From assembly GCA_018399995.1 (NCBI GenBank), contig JAGYMU010000010.1, positions 1 to 40,226 of the forward strand: 40,226 bases of DNA, given 5' to 3'. The stretch's first letter is position 1; each line of letters begins with the position of its first letter. Shown here in pieces: positions 8,492 through 16,630 of the stretch. The DNA is from Halanaerobiales bacterium. GTDB lineage: Bacteria; Bacillota; Halanaerobiia; Halanaerobiales; M55B127. The translations under genes and the position numbers were made by a program. Under the pieces are notes generated by a model. It was not told the origin of the DNA and made no database searches. It worked only from the letters and a program-made list of their open reading frames with translations.

Positions 8492-8983
8492 TCATAAATT
8501 ATTTTTATATCTTTCTTTAGCTTTCTTTATTATTAAAACTGCTTCTTTAATATTTGCCCAACCCTTGATACTTACTTTTTTATCTTCTAAGTTTTTATAA
8601 ACTTCAAAGAAATGCCTAAATTCTTTGAGGATATGTGATTCTAAATCATCAATAGATTCAATATTATCAAATCTGGGATCATTGAGAGGAACCCCCAGGA
8701 TTTTTTCATCTCTACCCTTTTCATCTTTCATGATGAACATCCCTATGATACGGGCTCTTATAATACAACCAGGAAAAGTGGGAAAGGTCGTTAATACCAT
8801 TGCATCCAGGGCATCTCCATCATCAGCCAGGGTTTCTTCTATATAACCATAGTCAGCAGGGTAATATACAGGTGAAAAGAGAACCCGGTCCAGTCTAAAC
8901 ACTTCCTTTTCTTTATCATATTCATATTTATTATTGCTTCCCTTAGGAATTTCAACAAAAACTTCCATGATATCTTTATCCAT
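8492..8983 (-). CDS. ppa: Inorganic pyrophosphatase (family I)
   Basis: A 163-residue soluble family I pyrophosphatase, which hydrolyses PPi to drive biosynthesis. It shows EIPKGSNNKYE (11-21), DYGYIEETLADDGDALD (44-60) with the metal-binding Asp55, Asp57 and Asp60, and KDEKGRDEKILGVP (86-99), all standard for the family. The length is close to the usual 160-180. A strong AGGAGGG lies before the ATG at 8983. It sits between a GNAT gene and the flavoprotein gene in a same-strand run. Confidence 0.96.
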   Translation of the reverse strand: MDKDIMEVFVEIPKGSNNKYEYDKEKEVFRLDRVLFSPVYYPADYGYIEETLADDGDALDAMVLTTFPTFPGCIIRARIIGMFIMKDEKGRDEKILGVPLNDPRFDNIESIDDLESHILKEFRHFFEVYKNLEDKKVSIKGWANIKEAVLIIKKAKERYKNNL

Positions 8984-9006
8984 TATATCCCTCCTAAGAT
9001 TAGAAA

Positions 9007-9510
9007 CTATTGGCTAACCTTTATCTTATAAAAGCATTCTTTTTTAACTATTTTCTCTAATTTTCCCCCGTTAGCTTCAATAATCTTTTTGGAAGCTATA
9101 TTACTATTGTCACAGGTAATAAGTAGTTCTGTTAAGCCTTTTTTCTCAGCTTTTTTTATAAGTTCTCTTAATATTAATTTTCCATAGCCTTTCTTTCGCT
9201 TTGATCTACGTACAGCATAAGAAGCATGGCCGCCTCTTTTTTTTAAAAGATCATTTAGATAATGCCTCAGCTTACCCATCCCAACCGGATAGTCATCTAC
9301 TAAAAACCAGTATATAGTCTGGGGAACATAATCTGAAGGCAGATCTTTTCCTTTCGACATCCTTTTATTGGACTTTAAATAATCCTTAAATTCTGCAAAA
9401 GTTAATCCCTTTGCCTTATTTTGAAAGCCATTTTCATTTTTTTTAATATCCTGCAGCATTTTATATATCTCTATACCATCATCCACATCAAGTTCTCTTA
9501 ATTCATACAT
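9007..9510 (-). CDS. GNAT family N-acetyltransferase
   Basis: A 167-residue acetyltransferase. The acetyl-CoA loop is seen in YAVRRSKRKKGYGKLILRELI (about residues 98-118; R/KxxGYGK form), followed by LLITCDNSNIASKKIIEANGG, which is the standard beta5-alpha4 region with the Asn pair. The substrate is unknown. The start ATG at 9510 is 3 nt after the ribokinase stop, and its AAGGAGC ribosome site lies inside the ribokinase gene, so translation is probably coupled. Confidence 0.85.
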   Translation of the reverse strand: MYELRELDVDDGIEIYKMLQDIKKNENGFQNKAKGLTFAEFKDYLKSNKRMSKGKDLPSDYVPQTIYWFLVDDYPVGMGKLRHYLNDLLKKRGGHASYAVRRSKRKKGYGKLILRELIKKAEKKGLTELLITCDNSNIASKKIIEANGGKLEKIVKKECFYKIKVSQ

Positions 9511-9513
9511 TTA

Positions 9514-10464
9514 TTAAACTCTGCTCCTTTTAATTTGTTTTTCAAAGTCATGTGAACTCAACAAATCATCTATTTCATCTCTATTAGGTATAGAACTCTG
9601 TGCACCTTTTCTTGTAACTGAAACTGCTGCCCCGGCTGAAGCAAATTGGCAGGCTCTTTCTAAAGAAAGTCCATTATTTAAAGCTACTGCCAGTCCCGCA
9701 TTGAATATATCTCCGGCTGCAGTAGTATCAACTGCTTTCACCTTAAAGGTATTAAACCTTATTATCTCATTTTCGTTATTCACTATAATAATCTGGTCTG
9801 AACCTCTTTTTAAAATCAGGTTTTTAACACCGGATCTCAGTTTAAACTCCAATGCCTCTTCTTTTATATGATTTTCCTCGATTTTTAGCCTATCTTTCAA
9901 ATAGTGAAATTCAGTCTGATTTGGTGTGAGATAATCTACACCTGTAAGCCACTCGACTTCAGTTTTTTCCTTGGTAGCAGGATCATATATAATTTTGATG
10001 TTTTTTTCTTTTAATAATCCCAGGGCTTCAGCAATGGTCGCTTTGGGAATCTCATTTTGGATCAAACAAAATTTAATTTTTTGACCATGTTTAGTCAAAA
10101 ATCTTTTTACAATATCAGGGCTATGGGAATTATTAGCACCCGGATTTGATACAATTTTATTCTCTCCTTTACGGTTTACTTCAATAAAGGCTCTTCCACT
10201 TGATGTGTCGTTATGTATTTGATAACCTTCTATCTTAAATCTATCAAATCTCTTACTAATCTGTTCACCTTCTTTATCATCACCTATAGAAGTAGAAAAA
10301 AGTAGCCCGCTATCCGTTATTTTGGCTACTGCTACTGCTTGATTTGCCCCTTTCCCGCCAAAATATTGGTTTAAACTTAAGGCGGTTTGAGTCTCACCTG
10401 GCAGAGTAAAATGATCAACCTCGTAAACGGTATCCAAGTTTGCACTTCCTATTACTGCAATCAT
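9514..10464 (-). CDS. rbsK: Ribokinase (PfkB family)
   Basis: A 316-residue PfkB-family sugar kinase, making ribose-5-phosphate from ribose and ATP. Ribokinase features are the N-terminal GSANLDTVYEVD, the signature GGKGANQAVA (36-45), the NPGANN segment (108-112) and the catalytic DTTAAGD (246-252) with base Asp252. The length is normal. No ribose transporter is adjacent, but rpiA, which acts on the product, lies 19 kb away in the same window. The gene is in a tight run with two GNAT genes. Confidence 0.93.
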   Translation of the reverse strand: MIAVIGSANLDTVYEVDHFTLPGETQTALSLNQYFGGKGANQAVAVAKITDSGLLFSTSIGDDKEGEQISKRFDRFKIEGYQIHNDTSSGRAFIEVNRKGENKIVSNPGANNSHSPDIVKRFLTKHGQKIKFCLIQNEIPKATIAEALGLLKEKNIKIIYDPATKEKTEVEWLTGVDYLTPNQTEFHYLKDRLKIEENHIKEEALEFKLRSGVKNLILKRGSDQIIIVNNENEIIRFNTFKVKAVDTTAAGDIFNAGLAVALNNGLSLERACQFASAGAAVSVTRKGAQSSIPNRDEIDDLLSSHDFEKQIKRSRV

Positions 10465-10481
10465 AATCTCACTCCATGCTA

Positions 10482-11192
10482 TTATTTTAGTTTAAGCCAG
10501 CTGATATTTCTATCATACTTAAAACCAAGACCTTCTGACATTCTTATCGATTTTTGATTATCAGGTTCTATATTAATATAGATTGCTTCATCTCTGGCTC
10601 TTTTCTTTTTTATGAGATACCTTGCGATATCACTGGCCAGACCCCGGTTTCTATATTGGGGCAGAACATGTAAAAATCCCAATGATTTATCATCATGGGT
10701 AATAGCCCAGGCCACCAGGCTATTATCAATTCTTATCCCAGCTGAAATTCCTGATTCTATCCTGTTTAACACGGTCTCATAAGTCAAATGATCCCCATAT
10801 TTTAAATTTTTGATTATTACATCTATATCCTCTTTATTTAAATTATCTACCGCATGTATAGGATCTTCTATGAATATATCTTCAGGAAAGTAATATCTTC
10901 TAGTTTTTAAGTGCCATTCTTTCTGAGCCCCTTTTGTAATTAAAGGAATCATCCAATCTTGCAAATTGGCATAATATTTAGTTGAAATCTCAATATCTTC
11001 AATTAAACTCAGCAGTTCCTTTTTATTAAGGCTTACCGGATAAGCCCAGAGATGATCGCTTTTGCCTATAATAATATAAGAATCCCCCTTCTGGAAAATT
11101 TGTTTTATGGGGTTATTCTCCACAAAACCAATCACATTCATGTTCTTGCGGGGGTTGTTTTTTAACTCTTTAACTAATTTATTCTTGTTCAT
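10482..11192 (-). CDS. GNAT family acetyltransferase with N-terminal extension
   Basis: A 236-residue protein. The C-terminal ~100 residues form a GNAT domain: ISAGIRIDNSLVAWAITHDD, then LHVLPQYRNRGLASDIARYL (acetyl-CoA loop QYRNRG), and NIEPDNQKSIRMSEGLGF. The N-terminal ~130 residues resemble the extra domain seen in the FR47/GCN5-related two-domain proteins and have no recognised motif. The acceptor is unknown. It is 17 nt upstream of rbsK. The ATG at 11192 follows an AGGTGAT site. Confidence 0.82.
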   Translation of the reverse strand: MNKNKLVKELKNNPRKNMNVIGFVENNPIKQIFQKGDSYIIIGKSDHLWAYPVSLNKKELLSLIEDIEISTKYYANLQDWMIPLITKGAQKEWHLKTRRYYFPEDIFIEDPIHAVDNLNKEDIDVIIKNLKYGDHLTYETVLNRIESGISAGIRIDNSLVAWAITHDDKSLGFLHVLPQYRNRGLASDIARYLIKKKRARDEAIYINIEPDNQKSIRMSEGLGFKYDRNISWLKLK

Positions 11193-11202
11193 AATTTATC
11201 AC

Positions 11203-11850
11203 CTATTTTAAATAATATATCATAATAAAATGAGAAACACTACCTGCTAAAACAAAGAGGTGCCAGATAGAGTGGCTGTATTTATAACCCAAACTCTGAA
11301 GAGCATAAAAAAGAATGCCCACCGTATAAACCAGACCACCTATTACCATAAATAATATACTTCGAACACTTAAGGCAGTGAACAAAGGCTTTATAGCAAA
11401 AATGATCATCCAACCCATTAAAAGATAAATAACTACACTCAATATTTTTAGCTTGTTTACAAAAAACACCTTAAATATAACACCGATTAAAGCTATCGAC
11501 CAGACAGTAATAAATAATGTCCAGCCCAATCTACCTCTAAGAGCAATCAGGGTAATCGGAGTATAAGTACCCGCTATCAAAAGAAAAATAGAGGCATGAT
11601 CTAAAGTACGTAGATATCTTTTGGCCTTTTCAATCTGTATACCATGATATAGAGTAGAAGAAAGATACAGAATTATCAGAGTTGAACCATATATGACATA
11701 GCTCATCATCTCATAAAAATCACTTGAATTCTGATTGTTGACTATTAAAAATATCAGGGCAAAAATAGCAAAAGCAACACCTACGCCATGTGTAATTGTA
11801 TTTGTTATCTGTTCATTTTTAGTGTAATGTATATGTTCAGTCATCATCAA
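11203..11850 (-). CDS. Hemolysin III / PAQR family membrane protein
   Basis: A 215-residue, seven-helix membrane protein of the YqfA/YplQ hemolysin III family. Conserved polar residues of the family metal site are visible: SSTLYHG with His69, LDHASIF with Asp84-His85, and IWHLFVLAGSVSHF near the C-terminus. Hydrolase activity (ceramidase-like) is known for eukaryotic PAQR relatives; the bacterial role is unclear. The start is ATG-ATG-ATG behind GAGG, so the exact Met is uncertain by one or two codons. It heads the minus-strand run down to the pyrophosphatase region. Confidence 0.88.
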   Translation of the reverse strand: MMMTEHIHYTKNEQITNTITHGVGVAFAIFALIFLIVNNQNSSDFYEMMSYVIYGSTLIILYLSSTLYHGIQIEKAKRYLRTLDHASIFLLIAGTYTPITLIALRGRLGWTLFITVWSIALIGVIFKVFFVNKLKILSVVIYLLMGWMIIFAIKPLFTALSVRSILFMVIGGLVYTVGILFYALQSLGYKYSHSIWHLFVLAGSVSHFIMIYYLK

Positions 11851-12183
11851 AAACCTCGCTTCACATTTATTTTACAAAATTAAGTATCTCATTGATAATA
11901 TATTTAAGACTAATATTTCAGCAGCAATTATTATATATTCAAAAAATAATTTTACTTATATATTAAATTCAATAATATATCTTAAAATCCTCTTTCAATT
12001 GAGCAGTAGATAGTTAATTAATTTTACCTTATACTGCAAACTCTTAATAATTTTTTTAAATCCACCCCATTATCAATTTAAAAGCCCCTTTGAAGGTTGA
12101 TACATTTTTTGATACTAAATGATATTAAAAAACGAAGAACTACTATTATAATGTACTTTAACCATTAAGTTGCTATTCAACAA
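11851..12183. other. AT-rich intergenic gap
   Basis: About 330 bases between the hemolysin III-type gene and the terminator of the DUF4097 operon. I see only AT-rich sequence with stops in all frames and no convincing hairpin, repeat or small gene. A promoter for the hemolysin III-type gene should lie at its left end, but no clear -35/-10 pair stands out. Confidence 0.6.
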
Positions 12184-12217
12184 CAAAAAAAATAAAGCCC
12201 ACCTCTTCAAGGCGGAC
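12184..12217 (-). terminator. Rho-independent terminator of the GntR-ABC-DUF4097 operon
   Basis: Read on the minus strand, GTCCGCC pairs with GGTGGGC (12211-12217 with 12197-12203; 7 bp with two G-U pairs) around a 7-nt loop, followed by TTTATTTTTTTT. It begins about 10 nt after the stop of the DUF4097 gene. Confidence 0.85.
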
Positions 12218-12226
12218 TATACCTTG

Positions 12227-13363
12227 TTAATTTTCATAGATTAATTCAAGATCAGCCTGATAGGCATCGATAATTAGATCAACATTTCCCTGACCGATTA
12301 TACCTGACACTTTATAAGTATCATTTTCTTTAACTGTATTCAAATCTAGATCGGATTTAAGACTGCCGTATCTTGCAGTAACATCTACATTTAGATCTCT
12401 CAAATCTTTTTTCATCCAAATTTTCAAATCTGAATAACGTGAACTCACTTCAAGATCACTATTTAGGCTTTCTATATTAACATCACCATATTCCATACTG
12501 CCTTTTATTTTAGCATCTATCTCATCTAAGACAAGCCCCATGTACTGAATATCTAAATTAAGTTCTCCTGTTAAGTTTTCTATATCTCCTTGACCATATC
12601 TACCTATCAATTCCGTATTTGCAGATATGTCTTTTAAATAATTCTGCGTGAAATTGGTCTTTAAAATAAGGCTGCCTTCAATATTTTGCATGACATTTTT
12701 ATTATAAGAACTGTCTACAAAAACTTTACCCTCCAGATCAGATAAATTTAAAGTCCCATAATCATTATTTATAGAAATATTTCCTCTGACAGAAGCAACT
12801 TTTGTTGTGGTATATCTGGATTCTAAAATAAGGCCGGACTGGAAATCTCGCACATTCACATCCCCATATTTATTGGATAAATCCAAAAATATATCCCGGG
12901 GGACCGCTATGTCAAATAATATCTCAACCCCCCTGACACTGTCTGGTAAAGACTCGGGCCGATCTGTAAAAAGTTCAAACTCTCTTTTAGTTACAGTGTA
13001 ATCTATCACTACCTGATTTAGGTATTGTTCTGCCTCTGCTTTATCTTCTGCATAAATATTAATTTCATACTCCACAATTATTTTATCTCCATTATGTCCC
13101 TTAATATCAATCGAACCTACCTCGTTTTGCAAATTGAAGTCCTCTATATCCTGGGCAGCATAACTAAAGTTAGCTTTCCTTACTGCCAGCGGCTCTTCAT
13201 CATGTGGGAACATACCAGCCGAACCTCTTAGCTCCAACATTGATTCTGTAGCAAATTGACTGAAAAAGTCTTCTAAAACACCCTCTTCATTGATCTGAAA
13301 ATCTATAACCATTATTAAAACCAGTACTATTAATATCAATGCTATCATGTTTTTTCTTTTCAT
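12227..13363 (-). CDS. DUF4097 (adhesin-like beta-helix) membrane-anchored protein
   Basis: A 378-residue protein with an N-terminal transmembrane segment (about 7-21) and a long extracytoplasmic part made of short repeated beta units, many with a YG(D/T/S/Q) turn (NKYGDVNV, NDYGTLNL, GRYGQGDI, MEYGDVNI, ARYGSLKS). This is the pattern of DUF4097-type proteins, predicted to form a right-handed beta helix. It is the last gene of the GntR-ABC operon, 12 nt after the permease. In many Firmicutes DUF4097 genes accompany envelope-stress regulators or ABC modules; here the role may be sensing or envelope protection, which is inference. Confidence 0.82.
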   Translation of the reverse strand: MKRKNMIALILIVLVLIMVIDFQINEEGVLEDFFSQFATESMLELRGSAGMFPHDEEPLAVRKANFSYAAQDIEDFNLQNEVGSIDIKGHNGDKIIVEYEINIYAEDKAEAEQYLNQVVIDYTVTKREFELFTDRPESLPDSVRGVEILFDIAVPRDIFLDLSNKYGDVNVRDFQSGLILESRYTTTKVASVRGNISINNDYGTLNLSDLEGKVFVDSSYNKNVMQNIEGSLILKTNFTQNYLKDISANTELIGRYGQGDIENLTGELNLDIQYMGLVLDEIDAKIKGSMEYGDVNIESLNSDLEVSSRYSDLKIWMKKDLRDLNVDVTARYGSLKSDLDLNTVKENDTYKVSGIIGQGNVDLIIDAYQADLELIYEN

Positions 13364-13375
13364 TTAAATCAACCC

Positions 13376-14137
13376 CTAAACATCTAATTGTTTTTCTAAA
13401 ATCCAGGCCCCTGTAAAGAAAAAGCCTATTATTATGATAAGTGCAGCAATAATTGGACCACTTCCCAAATATATTGTTACGGACTGTTCTCCACCTGCTC
13501 CAGCCCACATCGCATCTAAAGGAATATCAGGCATCCAGTTAAACAATCTCGCAACTAATCCACCTAATCTTAGCAATAAGTAATGGCTCAAAATAAAAAC
13601 CACAATACTTACCAGCCATCTGAATTTACTGAAAAAGCAGCTGACCAGATAGGAAAACTGACTTAGTACATAGGGTACAACTCCAGCTGCCAGATATATT
13701 AACACTGCAATAACTGCCATCTGATTCGAATAATTGTTCGCTACTGCTGGAGGGACATCTCTCAACAAATATTTAACCTGATACCAGTGAAAAAACATAT
13801 GTAATCCCAGTGTATAAAGGGTAAGTACTATATAAATTAAAGTACTAGAAACCAATTTTGATGAAACCACTTCATAGCCCTTCCTGGGCAGGGATTTCAA
13901 TAAATATATTGTATGGTTATTCCACTCTTTTCTAAAACTTTGATACCCCTGTATCAACATAATCAAGGGAAAAATTGTTAAGGGTAGAAAGCCAAGCGCA
14001 AAGCTTAAACCGAGCGGCCATACCTCCATCTTCGTCATTAAAAAGATCTCCCAGCCTGATATCAATAAGATAGATACCAGAATAGTAAATAACTTTGTTC
14101 TCAGTTCCTTTTTAAATAGTGACAGCCAACTTCTCAT
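13376..14137 (-). CDS. ABC-2 type transporter permease
   Basis: A 253-residue integral membrane protein with about six hydrophobic helices: residues ~16-35, 40-62, 90-115, 145-165, 170-195 and 225-248. It starts with an amphipathic Lys/Arg-rich segment, as is common in ABC-2 permeases. Its ATG overlaps the stop of the ATPase by 4 nt (ATGA), indicating coupled synthesis. It would pair with the upstream ATPase to form the transporter. The substrate is unknown; transporters in YtrA-type operons are linked to cell-wall antibiotic stress in Bacillus. Confidence 0.85.
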   Translation of the reverse strand: MRSWLSLFKKELRTKLFTILVSILLISGWEIFLMTKMEVWPLGLSFALGFLPLTIFPLIMLIQGYQSFRKEWNNHTIYLLKSLPRKGYEVVSSKLVSSTLIYIVLTLYTLGLHMFFHWYQVKYLLRDVPPAVANNYSNQMAVIAVLIYLAAGVVPYVLSQFSYLVSCFFSKFRWLVSIVVFILSHYLLLRLGGLVARLFNWMPDIPLDAMWAGAGGEQSVTIYLGSGPIIAALIIIIGFFFTGAWILEKQLDV

Positions 14138-14832
14138 TTAAATACCTCCCTTACCAGTTCCTGTACTGATTTATTATATTTTGCTCTTAAGTCATCTGTA
14201 TTGCCTTCTAATACTACACTGCCTTCTTCTAAAAACACAACATGATCAAAAAATTTCTCTGCTTCTACCACTTCATGGGTTGCAATTATTATTGATTGAA
14301 AGTCCGCTTCATATTCACTGATTAAACTTTCCAGTATCCTTGCCCTGGAATTAGGATCTATACCTGCCAGCGGTTCATCCAGTATTAAGATAGGAGTTCT
14401 TCTGGAAAGAACAAGTATGAGCTTCAATCTACCTACCATACCTTTAGAAAGAGACTTAATTTTTTGGTCTAATTTCAAGTTCATGAATTTTACTAGTTCT
14501 TCAGCTTTGTTAGTATTGAAGTCTTGATACTGTTCATCAAAAAATTTAATCGCTTGTTTAATCGTCATCCATACATATAGATGATTTAACTCAGGTAAAA
14601 AGGCGATGTCGTTCATTAAAATTTCTTTCCTTCTTCCCTTGATTTTAATTCGTCCTGAATCTTTAACTACCAATCCCGATAATATTTTCAGCAAGGTTGA
14701 TTTTCCACTCCCATTTGGACCTATTAAACCGGTAATTTGCCCGGCTGGAAAGTTCAAACTTATATCATTTAAGGCTAACACTCCGGGATATTTTTTTCTA
14801 ATATTACTCACTTCAATTGCAGTTTCGTTCAT
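14134..14832 (-). CDS. ABC transporter ATP-binding protein (YtrB-like)
   Basis: A 232-residue ATPase subunit. Walker A is GPNGSGKST (about 38-46), the signature is a variant LSKGM in place of LSGGQ, and Walker B is ILILDEP followed by the D-loop and a switch His in IIATHE. LSKGM is usual for ABC-2 exporters of the YtrB/CcmA type. It starts 1 nt after the GntR stop and overlaps the permease start by 4 nt, so all four genes form one operon. Confidence 0.93.
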   Translation of the reverse strand: MNETAIEVSNIRKKYPGVLALNDISLNFPAGQITGLIGPNGSGKSTLLKILSGLVVKDSGRIKIKGRRKEILMNDIAFLPELNHLYVWMTIKQAIKFFDEQYQDFNTNKAEELVKFMNLKLDQKIKSLSKGMVGRLKLILVLSRRTPILILDEPLAGIDPNSRARILESLISEYEADFQSIIIATHEVVEAEKFFDHVVFLEEGSVVLEGNTDDLRAKYNKSVQELVREVFK

Positions 14833-14833
14833 T

Positions 14834-15202
14834 TTAAGTCCTCCCCTCTAACTCATTTTTCAATAATTCAATCATCTCTTTTTGTTGATAATTAATTGCC
14901 GACATCTCATCAATAAATTTCTTTACAGCTGAATAAGCCAACTGTTGATTAATATCTTTTATCACTTTATCATCATCCTTTACAAAGGTCCCCCGACCTC
15001 TTTTTGTTTCAACTAAGTTTTGGTTCTCCATCTCCCGGTAGGCCCTCTGAACTGTATTAGGGTTTACCTCGATCTCTTCTGCCAGTTCCCTCTGGGAAGG
15101 TAGCTTACCGTTAGGCTCTATCTCCCCTCGCGCAATTTGTCTTTTTATCTCATCAATAACCTGTTCATATATTGGTTTAGAGGTGTTAAATTCTATTTTC
15201 AT
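14834..15202 (-). CDS. GntR family repressor, YtrA subfamily
   Basis: A 122-residue regulator. Residues ~8-75 are the GntR winged helix (PIYEQVIDEIKRQIARGEI, then LPSQRELAEEIEVNPNTVQRAY and a wing ending KRGRGTFV). Only a short ~45-residue helical tail follows, which is the hallmark of the YtrA subfamily and serves for dimerisation. First gene of an operon with an ABC exporter. AAGGAGG precedes the ATG. An inverted repeat overlaps its promoter (15227-15252) and is the expected autoregulatory operator. Confidence 0.93.
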   Translation of the reverse strand: MKIEFNTSKPIYEQVIDEIKRQIARGEIEPNGKLPSQRELAEEIEVNPNTVQRAYREMENQNLVETKRGRGTFVKDDDKVIKDINQQLAYSAVKKFIDEMSAINYQQKEMIELLKNELEGRT

Positions 15203-15226
15203 CTGCTACCTCCTTCCTTATTGTTT

Positions 15227-15283
15227 TAGTGCACTACTTTACTAATGCACTATTAATATAACATAGGATTTGTATTCTGTCAA
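15227..15283 (-). promoter_or_regulatory. Promoter and probable GntR operator of the ABC operon
   Basis: On the minus strand TTGACA (15278-15283), a 17-bp spacer and TATATT (15255-15260) form a strong promoter. Directly downstream, over the expected transcription start, lies a perfect inverted repeat TAGTGCA-12 bp-TGCACTA (15246-15252 and 15227-15233). Its placement would let a bound dimer block transcription. The AGTGCA half-sites resemble the AGTGTA-type half-sites I associate with YtrA operators. Ligand release is inferred from the family, not visible here. Confidence 0.82.
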
Positions 15284-15313
15284 GCCTTTATTTCATTTTT
15301 TTGATAAAATTAA

Positions 15314-15348
15314 TTAAGGCCACACGCTGACATGCCGTGTGACCTTAA
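15314..15348 (-). terminator. Hairpin terminator after the TTG-start hydrolase gene
   Basis: A 13-bp stem (15314-15326 with 15336-15348, one G-U on the minus strand) around a 9-nt loop, followed on the minus strand by a mixed AT tract with TTTTAT. It lies 27 nt after the hydrolase stop. The U-tract is imperfect, but the stem is strong. It separates this gene from the GntR operon promoter. Confidence 0.65.
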
Positions 15349-15374
15349 TAATAGTTATGAAATTATATTATATC

Positions 15375-16247
15375 TCAGTACTTTTTGATGAAGCCCTGAA
15401 CCATCTGGGCAGTTTTTTTCGGTACATTCATCCAACCATACTCATGAATAAATCCCTTTAATATTTTTATTTCGTAATGTCCGGCCAACTTGCCGAAAGA
15501 CTCGATTGAAGCTTTTATATTCTCGTTTTCCCATTCATATCTATCCGGTAAAAAAAGAACAGGACAGTTAATTTTTTTATAATATTCTGCAAGATCAAAG
15601 TTAAAATAATTTTTTAAATATTCCTTAGAAGCATAAACCGGATGACATGATCTATATTTAGATTGGTCTGTTTTACAAACATTGTTTTCTATATATATTT
15701 CAAAATTATCGTTCCAAAGACCTGCCCTCTGGAAAAATCTTTTCTGAGTTTCAATATATTCTTGTGCTGTTTGATAATACTCCTCTTTCCTTTTATCTAT
15801 TTCATTTAACTTCTCATTGATCTTCTCTGTTTGATTTATATCATCTCCCTTTATACTATTCTTGCCGATTTTTTTATATAAAGCTCCCTCATTAATAATA
15901 GCTTTTACTTTATTTGAACTCTCAGCTGCCAGTACAGTACCCACTTCTGCTCCCATTGAACTTCCGATTAGATATAAGCTATCAACTTTTAATTTTTTTA
16001 ATAAAAGCTGCATATCTAAGGCCATATCTTCAATACGATAACCCTGATCTGGTTTGGATGATTTTCCATGCCCCCTTAAATCAGGCATAAGTAATCTGTA
16101 ATCATCTTTAAAATGCGGTATCAACCCATTCCACATATGTAAATTAGCGGAATTAAAATGCAAAAATAGGAGAGCTGGCTTGTCCTTTTGGTTGTCTTTT
16201 AAATTAATCTCTATATTATTCTTTAACTTCAACCTTTTTTCAATCAA
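15375..16247 (-). CDS. Alpha/beta hydrolase
   Basis: A 290-residue alpha/beta-hydrolase fold protein. The features are LLFLHFNS (oxyanion region, ~26-33), MPDLRGHGKSS (54-64), the nucleophile elbow GSSMG with Ser97, and a late GFIHEYGW with the catalytic His. A cap region of about 100 residues after the elbow is Lys/Glu-rich. The substrate is unknown. The gene starts with TTG at 16247: no ATG is near, and a strong GAGGAGGAG lies 7 nt upstream. It stands alone, with its own terminator downstream. Confidence 0.87.
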   Translation of the reverse strand: MIEKRLKLKNNIEINLKDNQKDKPALLFLHFNSANLHMWNGLIPHFKDDYRLLMPDLRGHGKSSKPDQGYRIEDMALDMQLLLKKLKVDSLYLIGSSMGAEVGTVLAAESSNKVKAIINEGALYKKIGKNSIKGDDINQTEKINEKLNEIDKRKEEYYQTAQEYIETQKRFFQRAGLWNDNFEIYIENNVCKTDQSKYRSCHPVYASKEYLKNYFNFDLAEYYKKINCPVLFLPDRYEWENENIKASIESFGKLAGHYEIKILKGFIHEYGWMNVPKKTAQMVQGFIKKY

Positions 16248-16589
16248 TATTTAACTCCTCCTCTGGTTAAAAAAGTGTTAATAAAACTGTCAGATTCTCA
16301 AGTATACAATAATATATACAGAAAGAAAAACAAATAAAACTCTTTATTATGTACAGGTTTATTATTTATAGCTGCCCTTGATCATAAATTAAAGTCCTTA
16401 CTGTTTAAATCAACCAACCACCCATTTTTTTAGTTCACACAATGTTTTAATTGACTGTTTCTCGTGGGTTCTTTAGGAAAGATAAACCACTATGTCAATA
16501 TTTACTTTATGAACTATCATTAAGCCTTTTTTCTTAAAGTACAGATAGGGCTTTCACCTATTATTAGAATAATTTACAAAGCACATCAT
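16248..16589. other. Intergenic gap upstream of the hydrolase gene
   Basis: About 340 AT-rich bases between the hydrolase start and the terminator of the efflux operon. It should contain the hydrolase promoter; TATACT (minus strand, near 16300) is a possible -10 but has no good -35. No open frame of note and no clear RNA structure were seen. Confidence 0.5.
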
Positions 16590-16620
16590 CTTAACAAGAA
16601 TGGCCGCCTCCCGACGGCCA
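16590..16620 (-). terminator. Terminator-like hairpin after the efflux operon
   Basis: On the minus strand TGGCCG (16615-16620) pairs with CGGCCA (16601-16606) around an 8-nt loop, then TTCTTGTTAA. The GC-rich stem is good but the U-tract is short. It lies 10 nt after the stop of the histidine kinase gene, which is the end of the seven-gene unit. Confidence 0.65.
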
Positions 16621-16630
16621 CTGTTTTATC

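Noticed and set aside
13287-13508. Minus-strand open frame overlapping the permease and DUF4097 genes
   Set aside because: Out of frame with two well-supported genes and no Shine-Dalgarno; composition unlike neighbours.
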